Below are positions 24,050-38,808 of a stretch of 64,000 bases of DNA, piece after piece. The stretch is taken from assembly GCF_014138265.1 (NCBI RefSeq), contig NZ_JACGXL010000001.1:1124525-1188524 (forward strand), in the 5' to 3' direction. Made by a program: the position numbers and the translations under genes. The stretch comes from Dokdonella fugitiva (GTDB lineage: Bacteria > Pseudomonadota > Gammaproteobacteria > Xanthomonadales > Rhodanobacteraceae). Position 1 is the stretch's first letter. Each line of letters begins with the position of its first letter. The notes beneath the pieces are model-generated. The model did no database searches. It was given only the letters and a program-made list of their open reading frames with translations, and was not told the origin of the DNA.

Positions 24050-25312
24050 ATGCCGACCGACCCGCTCCACCGCACGATCGACGCGATCTGGCGCATCGAA
24101 TCGCCCAAGCTCATCGCGAGCCTCACGCGCATGGTGCGCGACATCGGCCTCGCCGAGGAGCTGGCGCAGGACGCCCTCGTCGCCGCGCTCGAGAACTGGC
24201 CCGCCGCGGGCATGCCCGACAATCCCGCGGCGTGGCTCATGGCGACCGCGAAGCGTCGCGCGATCGACCAGATGCGTCGCCACCAGCTGCAGGAGCGCAA
24301 GCACGAACAACTCGGCTACGACCTCGTCGCCGAACAGGAGGAAGGTCACGCCGACATCACCGATGCGCTCGACGACGACATCGGCGACGACCTGCTGCGT
24401 CTCGTCTTCACGTCCTGCCATCCCGTGCTGTCCAAGGACGCGCGCGTAGCGCTCACCTTGCGCGTGCTCGGTGGCCTGACCACCGACGAGATCGCGCGCG
24501 CGTTCCTCGTGCCCGAGGCGACGATCGCGCAGCGCATCGTGCGCGCGAAGAAGACGCTCGCCGCGGCCGACGTGCCATTCGAGGTACCGCGCGGCCCCGA
24601 ACTCGCCGAACGCCTGGCCGCAGTGCTCGAGGTGATCTACCTCGTGTTCAACGAAGGCTATTCGGCGACCGCTGGCGACGACTGGATGCGCCCGGCATTG
24701 TGCGAGGACGCGCTGCGCCTCGGCCGCGTGCTGCAGGGCCTCATGCCGGAACAGGCCGAAGTGCACGGCCTCGTCGCGCTGATGGAGATCCAGGCTTCGC
24801 GTGCGCGCGCGCGCGTCGGCCCGGGCGGCGAACCGATCCTGCTGCTCGAGCAGAACCGCGCGCTGTGGGACCGCCTCGCGATCCAGCGCGGCCTCGCCGC
24901 GCTCGCGCGCGCGGACCGGCTCGGCGGATCGCTCGGCCCGTACGCGCTGCAGGCCGCGATCGCCGCCTGCCATGCGCGCGCGCGCGTCGCCGACGAGACC
25001 GACTGGCCGCGCATCGCGGCGCTCTACGGCGTGCTCGCCGGCGTCACGCCGTCGCCGATCGTCGAGCTCAACCGCGCGGTCGCGGTCTCGATGGCGAACG
25101 GTCCCGCCGACGGCCTCGCGATCGTCGACGCGCTCGTCGGCGAGCCGTCGCTGCAGAACTACCACCTGCTGCCGAGCGTGCGCGGCGACTTCCTCGCCAA
25201 GCTCGGCCGCAACACCGAAGCGCGCGACGAGTTCGAGCGCGCGGCGTCGCTCACGCGCAACGAACGCGAACGCGCGCTGCTGCTCTCGCGCGCCGCGGCG
25301 TGCGGCGCGTGA
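24050..25312 (+). CDS. ECF42-type RNA polymerase sigma factor with long C-terminal extension
   Basis: A 420-residue sigma factor, twice the length of an ordinary ECF factor. Sigma region 2 is at about 15-78 (ELAQDALVAALENWPAAGMP, then PAAWLMATAKRRAIDQMRR). Region 4 is at about 128-175 (LTTDEIARAFLVPEATIAQR then IVRAKKTL). The rest is the DUF6596/TPR-like extension typical of ECF42 (LEVIYLVFNEGYSAT, then LNRAVAVSMANGPADGLAIV, ending with paired ...LGRNTEARDEFERAASL repeats). ECF42 factors lack an anti-sigma factor; the extension controls activity. A 127-base gap without obvious signals separates it from the SRPBCC gene. The likely regulon is this cluster, through the promoter at 22467-22493. 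Confidence 0.92.
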   Translation: MPTDPLHRTIDAIWRIESPKLIASLTRMVRDIGLAEELAQDALVAALENWPAAGMPDNPAAWLMATAKRRAIDQMRRHQLQERKHEQLGYDLVAEQEEGHADITDALDDDIGDDLLRLVFTSCHPVLSKDARVALTLRVLGGLTTDEIARAFLVPEATIAQRIVRAKKTLAAADVPFEVPRGPELAERLAAVLEVIYLVFNEGYSATAGDDWMRPALCEDALRLGRVLQGLMPEQAEVHGLVALMEIQASRARARVGPGGEPILLLEQNRALWDRLAIQRGLAALARADRLGGSLGPYALQAAIAACHARARVADETDWPRIAALYGVLAGVTPSPIVELNRAVAVSMANGPADGLAIVDALVGEPSLQNYHLLPSVRGDFLAKLGRNTEARDEFERAASLTRNERERALLLSRAAACGA

Positions 25313-25316
25313 GCGG

Positions 25317-29450
<4,134 letters not shown>

Positions 29451-29454
<4 letters not shown>

Positions 29455-30734
29455 CGGTGACTCTCCGTGGCGTCCGTCGCCGTTCGTGCCGCGAGCAACA
29501 TCGGTTGGCCGGTCAGGCGCTGGATCTCGATCAGCGCGCGTTGCGCGTCGACCGCGACGTCGAGCTGCTGGCGCAGCTCCGCCGTGCGCGCCGACTGCAG
29601 CTGCGCCCATTCGAGATAACTCGCCGCGCCGCCGCGATAAGCGCGTTCCGCGGCGGCCTCGGCCTTCGCGAGCAGCGGCAGCACGTCGTCGCGCACGCGT
29701 TCGACCTCGAGCTGCGCCGCGCGATAGCGACCGTGCGCGTCGATCAGGGTCGACCGCAGCGCGAGGTCCTTGCCCTCGCGTTCGACGTCGAGGGCCGCGA
29801 GTTCCGCCTCGGCCGCGTGCCGTGCAGGCAGAGCGCGCTCGCGCGCGCCAAGCGGGATCGACACGCTCGCGAGCAACGCGGTGTCATCGCCGGCCTCGAG
29901 CCGGCGCACCCCGACTTGCCATTGCACGTCGGCGGCGCCGTCGCTGCGTGCGAGCTGCAGGCGCGCCTCGCGGATGCGCCGCTCGTCGGCGAACCGCGCC
30001 AGCTCCGGTGCCTGTTCGAGCAGCGCGGCGAGCGCGGATGCATCGGCGATCGGTGGCAGCAGGGTCGGATCGGTGGTAGCGACGTCGAACCGCGGTTCGC
30101 GTTCGCCCCACAGTGCCGCCAGGTGCCGGCGCGCGGCGTCCAGCCGCTGCACGCCACGATCGCGGTCGAGCCGCGCGCGCGCGAGCGCCGCGCGCGCGCC
30201 GAGCACGACCGATTCGGGCGATGCTCCCGCGCGCAGGCGCGCTTCGGCCGCGGCGACCGCGCGTTCGCGTTGCGCGACGTCGAGTTCGGCGATGTCCTGC
30301 TGCGCGCGCACGGCGACGATCGCGAGGTAACGCCGCGCGACGTCGGCGAGCAGGTCGAGGCGTCGCGTCTCGCGCTCCACCGCGAGCGCATCGATCCGGC
30401 TCTGCGCGAGCGCGCGGCGCGCATCGAGCTTGCCGCCGCGTTCGAACACCGAAGCGAGCGTCAGCGACAGTTCGGCCGCGCGCACGCCGCGCGTCGCGCC
30501 GGTGCCGAACGCGTTCTCGAGCGTCGCGCCGGCGGTGACCGCGGGGCGCAGCGATGCGCCCGCGAGATCCGCGGCGAGGACGTCGCCGCGCAGGCCGACC
30601 CAACGCAGGTCGGGATGCCGCTCGGCGACGCGCGCGAACGCGTCGTCGAGCGTGATGACGGAATGCGCCTGCGCCGATGCGATGCCGCACCGTGCAAGCG
30701 CCAGGGCGGCCGTCGCCGCCAGACGCAACCACAT
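29451..30734 (-). CDS. Outer-membrane efflux channel, TolC/CzcC-like
   Basis: A 427-residue outer-membrane efflux protein: a signal peptide ending near ASA-QAH, then two OEP repeats of helical coiled-coil. Typical pieces are ITLDDAFARVAERHPDLRW at the N-terminus and GGAASYLEWAQLQSARTAEL near the C-terminus, where CzcC-type proteins have YLE-(V/A/W)-xxAQ. ATG 30734 is supported by GGAG upstream. The gene order channel-adaptor-pump is that of czcCBA and cusCBA loci. Confidence 0.9.
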
Positions 30735-30789
30735 GGGGAATTCTCCGATGCCTCGAGGGACGAGCCGGCCAGGCCGGCACAACGACTCG

Positions 30790-31140
30790 TCAGGCGGCGA
30801 TCGGCGGGCGCAGCGCGACCGGATACGGCGTCGGCCGGAACGTGCGCGAAGGCATCGCTGTCGGTGCCGCGGCGATCGGCGCGATCGGCGCGACCTGCAC
30901 GGCCGGCGCCGCGGCGGTCACGTGCACGCAGCACTGGCCGCAATGCTGCATCGGGCAGCAGTCCGCGTCGCCCGCATCGGGCGGCGTCGCCGACATCACG
31001 GCACCGGCGGGCGCCGCCGCGAGCTGCAGGTCGGTGATGTCGCAGGCGGCGGCGAGCATCGGCTTCGCGACGAGGCCGAACGCGACCAGCGCCAGCAGGA
31101 GCAGGCGCAAGGCGAACGACGCTGGCGGGCGCGACGACAC
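30790..31140 (-). CDS. Small exported Cys/His-rich protein, probably metal-binding
   Basis: A 116-residue protein read from a GTG start, leading the RND efflux operon. It has a Sec signal peptide (FALRLLLLALVAFGLVAKPM, cleavage near LAA-ACD), then a metal-ligand cluster DCCPMQHCGQCCVH at 60-73 (C61, C62, H66, C67, C70, C71, H73). An Ala/Pro-rich stretch and the end VALRPPIAA follow. The layout (signal peptide, Cys/His cluster, Pro-rich tail ending LRPPIA) is the same as in the CopL-like protein at 40653-41048. A role in sensing or buffering metal for the pump is inferred; no known family was recognised with certainty. Confidence 0.65.
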   Translation of the reverse strand: MSSRPPASFALRLLLLALVAFGLVAKPMLAAACDITDLQLAAAPAGAVMSATPPDAGDADCCPMQHCGQCCVHVTAAAPAVQVAPIAPIAAAPTAMPSRTFRPTPYPVALRPPIAA

Positions 31141-31148
31141 GGGCGGCG

Positions 31149-31178
31149 AGGTTAGCGGCGCACGCGACGGTTACACAA
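31149..31178 (-). promoter_or_regulatory. Possible promoter of the RND efflux operon
   Basis: On the minus strand TTGTGT (31178-31173) and TAACCT (31154-31149) are 18 bases apart, just before the 30790-31140 gene. If used, transcription would start almost at the GTG codon, giving a leaderless message. No MerR-type dyad is evident. Confidence 0.3.
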
Positions 31179-31211
31179 TTGCATCGCGCCGTTGCGGCCG
31201 CCCGTGCACGA

Positions 31212-33717
<2,506 letters not shown>

Positions 33718-33817
33718 CGCTTCGGTTCCTGCGCGGCCATCGTCGACCCTCCCCGGCGGACGCCGCGAGTATCGCCGATCGGGGCTTGCGCGTATCGAGG
33801 CGACGTGTGCGCGGCGG

Positions 33818-35098
33818 TCAGGCGCCGGCGAGCACGGCACCGCCGCGACTGCGCCCGCGCACCTGCAACGCGAGCACCGCGGCGACCACGCCGGTCGCGC
33901 CGGCGATGATGAACGCGTAGAAGTAGTCGCCCTGCACCGTGCGCATCGCGCCCGCGAAGAACGCCGCGCACGCGGCGCCGAGCTGGTGGCCGGCGACGAC
34001 CCAGCCGAACACGACCGGCGCGTCGCGTTCGCCGAACGCGTCGTTGGCCAGGCGCAGGGTCGGCGGCACGGTCGCGATCCAATCGAGGCCGTAGAACACC
34101 GTGAACACGCCGAGGCTGTAGAACGAGAAATCCGAGAACGGCAGGAACACGAGCGAGAGCCCGCGCAGGCCGTAGTAGGCGAACAGCAGCTTGCGCGCGT
34201 CGTAGCGATCGGTGAGCCAGCCCGACAGGGTCGTGCCGACGAGGTCGAACGCGCCCATCGCGGCGAGCAGGCCGGCGGCTTGCACCTCGCCGAGGCCACG
34301 GTCGCTGCACATCGCGATGAAGTGCGTGCCGACCAGGCCGTTGGTGGTGAAGCCGCAGATGAAGAACGTGCCGAACAGGAACCAGAAGTTGCGGTCGCGC
34401 GATGCCCTTGCGAGCGTGCCGAAGGTCGCCTGCAGCAGGCTGCCGGACGGCGCCGGCGCACGCGCGATCGGCGCATCGGCCGGTGCGCCGTACGGGCGCA
34501 GGCCGACGTCCGCGGGGTGTTCGGGCAGCAGCCACAGCGCGAGCGGGATCAGGATCGCGCACGCCGCCGCCACGGTGCAGACGACCGTGCGCCAGCCATC
34601 GTGCTGCGCGAGCGCGGCGAGCAGCGGCAGGAACACGAGCGTGCCGGTCGCCGCGCTCGCAGTGAGCAGGCCCATCATGAGTCCGCGCCGTTCGACGAAC
34701 CAGCGGTTGACGACCGCGGCGCCGAGCACGACTGCGACGCAGCCGGTGCCGACGCCGGTGAGCACGCCCCAGGTGAGCACGAGATGCAGCGGCGAGGTCA
34801 TGAACGCGCTCGCGGCGCTCGCCGCCGACATCAAGGCGAGCGCGGCGACGAGCACGGTGCGGATGCCGAGGCGCTGCATCAGCGCGGCCGCGAATGGACC
34901 GGCGAGACCGTACAGGAAGATGCCGATCGCCGCCGACAGCGAGATCACGTCGCGGCTCCAGCCGAACGCGTGCTCGAGCGGCACGATCAGCACGCCGGGC
35001 GTCGCGCGCAAGCCGGCGGCGACGAGCAGCGACAGGAACACGACCGCGGTCGCGACGAATGCGTAGTTCTGGCCAAGCCGGCGCGCGAGGGCTATCAT
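33818..35098 (-). CDS. MFS transporter (MCT/OFA-like), divergent from a TetR regulator
   Basis: A 426-residue MFS protein with about 12 helices and motifs of the monocarboxylate/oxalate-formate group: VPLEHAFGWSRDVISLSAAI in the first loop, YGLAGPFAAALMQRLGIRTV, and RWFVERRGLMMGLLTASAAT. The start is probably ATG 35098 (MIALARRLGQN); a TTG eight codons upstream is the only alternative. ATG 35098 is immediately next to the first copy of a duplicated operator-like sequence and has no ribosome-binding site, so the message may be leaderless. The divergent TetR gene likely controls it. Substrate unknown, possibly an organic acid. Confidence 0.86.
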   Translation of the reverse strand: MIALARRLGQNYAFVATAVVFLSLLVAAGLRATPGVLIVPLEHAFGWSRDVISLSAAIGIFLYGLAGPFAAALMQRLGIRTVLVAALALMSAASAASAFMTSPLHLVLTWGVLTGVGTGCVAVVLGAAVVNRWFVERRGLMMGLLTASAATGTLVFLPLLAALAQHDGWRTVVCTVAAACAILIPLALWLLPEHPADVGLRPYGAPADAPIARAPAPSGSLLQATFGTLARASRDRNFWFLFGTFFICGFTTNGLVGTHFIAMCSDRGLGEVQAAGLLAAMGAFDLVGTTLSGWLTDRYDARKLLFAYYGLRGLSLVFLPFSDFSFYSLGVFTVFYGLDWIATVPPTLRLANDAFGERDAPVVFGWVVAGHQLGAACAAFFAGAMRTVQGDYFYAFIIAGATGVVAAVLALQVRGRSRGGAVLAGA

Positions 35099-35151
35099 GA
35101 TGTTACTGACCGGTACGTCCAAGGAGACACGGATGTTACTGACCGGTACGT
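35099..35151. promoter_or_regulatory. Tandem 20-base repeats, probable TetR operators
   Basis: GATGTTACTGACCGGTACGT occurs perfectly at 35099-35118 and 35132-35151, period 33 bases (about three helical turns). Each copy contains a near-palindrome, TACTG-ACCGGT-ACGTA or close to it, with an ACCGGT centre of the kind TetR-family proteins bind. They fill most of the 72-base gap between the divergent MFS and tetR genes. One copy abuts the MFS start codon. Confidence 0.7.
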
Positions 35152-35174
35152 ACGACCGTCAAGAGCCGCCATGA
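35133..35174 (+). CDS. Possible 13-residue leader peptide coupled to tetR
   Basis: A short frame (MLLTGTYDRQEPP) begins seven bases after AAGGAG (35121-35126) and ends with TGA overlapping the tetR ATG as ATGA. Translation of the leader would bring ribosomes to the tetR start, which has no ribosome-binding site of its own. The 33-base duplication is a whole number of codons, so the frame extends back to ATG 35100 as MLLTGTSKETR-MLLTGTYDRQEPP. It may be a real leader or a by-product of the operator repeat. Confidence 0.4.
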   Translation: MLLTGTYDRQEPP

Positions 35175-35776
35175 AACGTCCACGAACCCCTGCCCGCCCG
35201 ACCCCCGATAGCGCCCCGCCGCGCGCCGCCGAACGCATCCGCGAGAGCGCGCGCGAACTGTTCTACCGCGAGGGCATCCGCGCGATCGGCGTCGACGAAA
35301 TCGTCAGCCGCGCCGGCGTGACCAAGCCGAGCCTGTATCGCAGCTTCGCCTCGAAGGACGAACTCGCCGCGGCCTACCTCGAGGATTACGACGGCGCGTT
35401 CTGGGAACGCTTCGACGCCGCTGCGATCGACCATCCCGGCGACCCGCGCGCGCAACTGCTCGCCTATCTCGACGGACTCGCGCAGCGCGCGACGAAGTCG
35501 GGCTATCGCGGTTGCGGGCTCACCAACGCCGCGGTCGAGTATCCCGAACCCGGCCATCCCGCGCGCAAGGTCGCCGAAGCGCACAAGCGCGCACTGCGCG
35601 AGCGTCTCGTCGCGATGGCGAAGCAGATGGGTGCGCGCGACGCGCAGGTGCTCGGCGACGGCCTGCTGCTGCTGCTCGAAGGCGCGTTCGCGAGTGGTCA
35701 GCTGTTCGGCAAGGGCGGGCCCGCGCGTTCGCTCGTCGCCGCCGCCGAGCGCCTCATCGACGCGAGCATCGGGTAG
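35171..35776 (+). CDS. TetR/AcrR family transcriptional regulator
   Basis: A 201-residue repressor. Residues about 20-66 are the TetR helix-turn-helix (ERIRESARELFYREGIRAIG, then VDEIVSRAGVTKPSLYRSFA-SKDEL). The rest is a helical ligand-binding and dimer domain (GCGLTNAAVEYPEPGHPARK). It is divergent from the MFS gene at 33818-35098 across 72 bases with two operator-like repeats, the usual layout for a repressor controlling itself and an efflux or uptake pump. The inducer is unknown. No ribosome-binding site precedes its ATG; translation may depend on the upstream leader frame. Confidence 0.9.
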   Translation: MKRPRTPARPTPDSAPPRAAERIRESARELFYREGIRAIGVDEIVSRAGVTKPSLYRSFASKDELAAAYLEDYDGAFWERFDAAAIDHPGDPRAQLLAYLDGLAQRATKSGYRGCGLTNAAVEYPEPGHPARKVAEAHKRALRERLVAMAKQMGARDAQVLGDGLLLLLEGAFASGQLFGKGGPARSLVAAAERLIDASIG

Positions 35777-35824
35777 GCGCGAGCGAGCGCCCGGTTCCCC
35801 TCGTGGGGGCGGTGCGCACGCGCG

Positions 35825-37162
35825 CTATGCGTCGCGCGCCTTGCGCCGGGCGGCACGCATCGCTTGGAGCTTCTCGCGGAACTTGCCTTCGAGCCCGCGT
35901 TCGGTCGGTTCGTAGAACGTGCTGTCGGCGAGCGCGTCCGGCAGGCACTGCTGGTCGAGTGCGACGCCGCCTTCGACGTCGTGGTCGTAGCGATAGCCGG
36001 CGCCATAGCCGAGGCCCTTCATGAGCTTCGTCGGCGCATTGCGCAGATGCATCGGCACCTCGAGCGTGCCGGTGTCGCGCACGACCTCGCGCACGCCGTT
36101 GAACGCCGCGTAGGCCGCGTTGCTCTTCGGCGCGACCGCGAGATAGAGCGCGAGTTCGGCGAGGCCGAGCTCGCCCTCGGGGCTACCGAGGCGATCGTAG
36201 GTTTCCCATGCGTCGAGCGCCATGCGCCACGCGCGCGGATCGGCGAGGCCGATGTCCTCGACCGCCATGCGCGTCATCCTGCGCGCGAGATAGGCACGGT
36301 CGACGCCGCCGTCGAGCATGCGCGCGAGCCAGTACAGCGCGGCGTCCGGATCGGACGAACGCACCGATTTGTGCAGCGCCGAGATCTGGTCGTAGAACTG
36401 TTCGCCGCCCTTGTCGAAGCGGCGCGTACGGTCGGCGAGCACCTGTTCCAGCGTCGCCGCGTCGACGACGCCGTCCTGGGCGAGCTCGGCCGCGATCTCG
36501 AGGAAGGTCAGCGCACGGCGCACGTCGCCGTCGGCCGCGCGCGCCATCGCCTCGAGCGCGTCGTCGTCGACGCGCAGCGCGACGGCGCCGAGGCCGCGTT
36601 CGGCGTCGGTGAGCGCGCGCCGCAAGGCGGCGACGATCGCCTCGGCCGGCACCGCGTCGAGCACGTGCACGCGGCAGCGCGACAGCAATGCGGAGTTGAG
36701 CTCGAACGACGGATTCTCGGTGGTCGCGCCGACGAACACGATCACGCCGCGCTCGATGTACGGCAGGAAAGCGTCCTGCTGCAGCTTGTTGAAGCGATGC
36801 ACCTCGTCGACGAACAGCACGGTGCGGACGCCCTGCTCGTAGCGCACCTGCGCTTCGGCGAGCGCGGCGCGCACTTCGGGCAACCCGGACAGCACGGCGG
36901 AGATCGCGCGGAACTCCGCAACGGCGTACTTGGCGAGCAGCAGCGCGAGCGTGGTCTTGCCGCAACCGGGCGGCCCCCACAGGATCATCGAATGGACGTG
37001 GCCCGACTCGATCGCGCGCCGCAACGCCGTGTCCGGCGCGAGCAGGCGCGGCTGGCCGACGACCTCGTCGAGCGATCGCGGCCGCATGCGCTCGGCGAGC
37101 GGCTTCAGGCCTTCGGGTTCGGCGAACAACGTCCGGGTCGGCGACGGGGTTTTGCGCGGCAT
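35825..37162 (-). CDS. rarA: Replication-associated recombination protein A (RarA/MgsA)
   Basis: A 445-residue AAA+ ATPase related to clamp-loader subunits that acts at stalled replication forks. It has Walker A GPPGCGKT (63-70), Walker B LFVDE (116-120) with VHRFNKLQQDAFLPYIE, and sensor 1 FVGATTENPSFELNSALLSR. The C-terminal tetramerisation part has DKGGEQFYDQISALHKSVRS, MAVEDIGLADPRA and MKGLGYGAGYRYDHD. All are standard for the family and the length is usual. The start is ATG 37162; an upstream extension in the same frame is not family-like. It lies 62 bases downstream of a hypothetical gene on the same strand. Confidence 0.95.
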   Translation of the reverse strand: MPRKTPSPTRTLFAEPEGLKPLAERMRPRSLDEVVGQPRLLAPDTALRRAIESGHVHSMILWGPPGCGKTTLALLLAKYAVAEFRAISAVLSGLPEVRAALAEAQVRYEQGVRTVLFVDEVHRFNKLQQDAFLPYIERGVIVFVGATTENPSFELNSALLSRCRVHVLDAVPAEAIVAALRRALTDAERGLGAVALRVDDDALEAMARAADGDVRRALTFLEIAAELAQDGVVDAATLEQVLADRTRRFDKGGEQFYDQISALHKSVRSSDPDAALYWLARMLDGGVDRAYLARRMTRMAVEDIGLADPRAWRMALDAWETYDRLGSPEGELGLAELALYLAVAPKSNAAYAAFNGVREVVRDTGTLEVPMHLRNAPTKLMKGLGYGAGYRYDHDVEGGVALDQQCLPDALADSTFYEPTERGLEGKFREKLQAMRAARRKARDA

Positions 37163-37224
37163 GGCGCATGATAGCGCCGCCGCGCATCGACGGCGCCGCG
37201 AAGCGGCGGCGTCCCCGTCCTGCG

Positions 37225-37668
37225 TCAGTGGCTCTTCAGGAATACTTCGAACGCCTCGTGGAAATTCGCCGGCTCCTTTTCCCCCATGAAACTGAAAGCG
37301 AGATTGATCGGCCGCCAGACACGACCATCGAGCAGTTTCACCGCGAGGAACGGATAGTCGTAGAAGCTGTCGGGATCGCCGCTCGGCTCGGGCTTGAACC
37401 ATCGCGCGGGTTCCGTATTGCGCAAGACTTCGCCGGCATAGGCGCCGAACGCGTACATCGACTTGCCGACCTGATGCACGTCGGCACCGCCGGCCTTCCA
37501 TTCGTTCATGACCTGATCGACGAGTGCCAGCCGCGACGGGTCGTAGCTCGTCATGTCGACGTTGTACTGCGCCTTCATGATCCGCACCGTGTCCCCGGCG
37601 TAGTCGCGCACGGTCTCGATCGAAGGCTGGAAATGCAATGGAATGGCCACGTACGTTCGCTCCGCCAC
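37225..37668 (-). CDS. Hypothetical cytoplasmic protein, 147 residues
   Basis: I do not recognise the family. From the GTG at 37668 (or an ATG at 37734 that would add 22 residues) the protein is soluble with a mixed fold: FQPSIETVRDYAGDTVRIMK, LALVDQVMNEWKAGGADVHQ, and MYAFGAYAGEVLRNTEPARW followed by a beta-rich end (YPFLAVKLLDGRVWRPINLA, FSFMGEKE). The 'FGAYAGEVLR' and 'NLAFSFMG' pieces recall small cytosolic proteins of immunity-like or DUF families, but this is only an impression. It sits just upstream of rarA and downstream of copB, all on the minus strand. Confidence 0.6.
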   Translation of the reverse strand: MAERTYVAIPLHFQPSIETVRDYAGDTVRIMKAQYNVDMTSYDPSRLALVDQVMNEWKAGGADVHQVGKSMYAFGAYAGEVLRNTEPARWFKPEPSGDPDSFYDYPFLAVKLLDGRVWRPINLAFSFMGEKEPANFHEAFEVFLKSH

Positions 37669-37775
37669 GGTCTCGCCCGCATTTCCGGGCGACCGGCGAT
37701 CGTCACCGCTCCGGCGTCGCCCGGTCAAGCGCATTCGCGGGCGCGGATCGCGCGACGATCCCACGCCCGCGACGG

Positions 37776-37801
37776 GATCGCCGATCGACGGATCGGCGAT
37801 C
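37776..37801. terminator. Strong inverted repeat after copB
   Basis: GATCGCCGATC (37776-37786) and GATCGGCGATC (37791-37801) form an 11-base perfect stem with a four-base loop, six bases past the copB stop. There is no T-run. It probably marks the 3' end of the copLAB transcript or protects it. Confidence 0.55.
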
Positions 37802-37806
37802 GAAGA

Positions 37807-38808
37807 TCAGAACCAGAACCGTACGCCGGCGACCCATTGCGTCTCGGCGACCGCCTCGCCGTCCGCTCGCGCCGCGTCGGCCGTGGCACCGAGGCGCCAG
37901 CGGCGTTCGATGCCGACATACGGCGCCAACTCGCGGCGGATCTCGTAGCGCAGGCGCAAGCCGAACGCGGCATCGGACAGTCCGGCGCCGATGCCGGCGG
38001 CAGGATCGCTGCGACCGTACGCGTTGAGCTCGACGCGCGGCTGCAGCACGAGGCGCTGCGTGAGCAGGGCTTCGTACTCGACTTCTGCGCGCAACGCGGT
38101 CCTGCCCTGCTCGCCGACGTAGGCGGTCGCGCTCACCTCGAACCAATACGGCGCAAGCCCTTGCACGCCGAACGCGGCCCAGTTGCGATCGGTGCCGCGG
38201 CCGAGGTCGCGGCGCACGCCGACCTGGGTGTCCCAGTACGGCGCGATCGCGTGTCCCCAGAGCAGTTCGACGTCGGCGTGTTCGGTGCGCCCGTGCAAGC
38301 GTTCGCCTTCGCTGCGCAGCCACGCGCGATCGCCGTCGCCGCCGTAAGCGAGGCGCGCGCTCCACGCGAGCGCCGTGCCCGCGTCGGCATGCGCGGCTTC
38401 GAGACGGTCGAACGCGACGATACCGTAAGCTGCGCGATCGTCCATGCCCATCACGTCGACCATTTCGGCCGGCGACATCGCACCCATCGCGTGCTGCGGC
38501 GGTGGCGGCGCGACGTGGCCCGATGGTGGTCGTAGATCGATCGCGGGCGTGGATGCAGACGACGGGTTCGTCGCGTCGTGCATGCCCGCATGATGGGGCG
38601 CCATCGCAGCCATGCCCGCGTGATCCACGCCGGCATGATCCGCGTTCGCGCGGTGCGTCGCGTGCGCTTTCGACGACGCACGCCCGGGCGCGGGCATCGC
38701 GTGCGCGGCGTGGCCGCTCGCCACGTCGCCATCGCGCGCGGCCGGTTCCTGCGCCTGCGCGAGCGACGCCGCGAATGTGAAGGCGAAACCGTATCGGACG
38801 AGGTTCAT
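37807..38808 (-). CDS. copB: Copper resistance protein CopB, outer membrane
   Basis: A 333-residue outer-membrane protein of the CopB/PcoB family. It has a signal peptide (LVRYGFAFTFAASLAQA) and a His/Met-rich N-terminal part that can bind copper (HAGVDHAGMAAMAPHHAGMH, then MGAMSPAEMVDVMGMDD). The CopB beta-barrel follows (WSARLAYGGDGDRAWLRSEG, then HADVELLWGHAIAPYWDTQV, ending WVAGVRFWF with terminal Phe). It is translationally coupled to copA by ATGA overlap. It is last in the copL-copA-copB operon, followed by a strong inverted repeat. Confidence 0.95.
   Translation of the reverse strand: MNLVRYGFAFTFAASLAQAQEPAARDGDVASGHAAHAMPAPGRASSKAHATHRANADHAGVDHAGMAAMAPHHAGMHDATNPSSASTPAIDLRPPSGHVAPPPPQHAMGAMSPAEMVDVMGMDDRAAYGIVAFDRLEAAHADAGTALAWSARLAYGGDGDRAWLRSEGERLHGRTEHADVELLWGHAIAPYWDTQVGVRRDLGRGTDRNWAAFGVQGLAPYWFEVSATAYVGEQGRTALRAEVEYEALLTQRLVLQPRVELNAYGRSDPAAGIGAGLSDAAFGLRLRYEIRRELAPYVGIERRWRLGATADAARADGEAVAETQWVAGVRFWF

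Noticed and set aside
35791-35815. Possible bidirectional terminator between tetR and rarA (CCCC-TCGT-GGGG)
   Set aside because: The four-base stem within G/C-rich DNA is too short and has no T-run; expected by chance in this composition.
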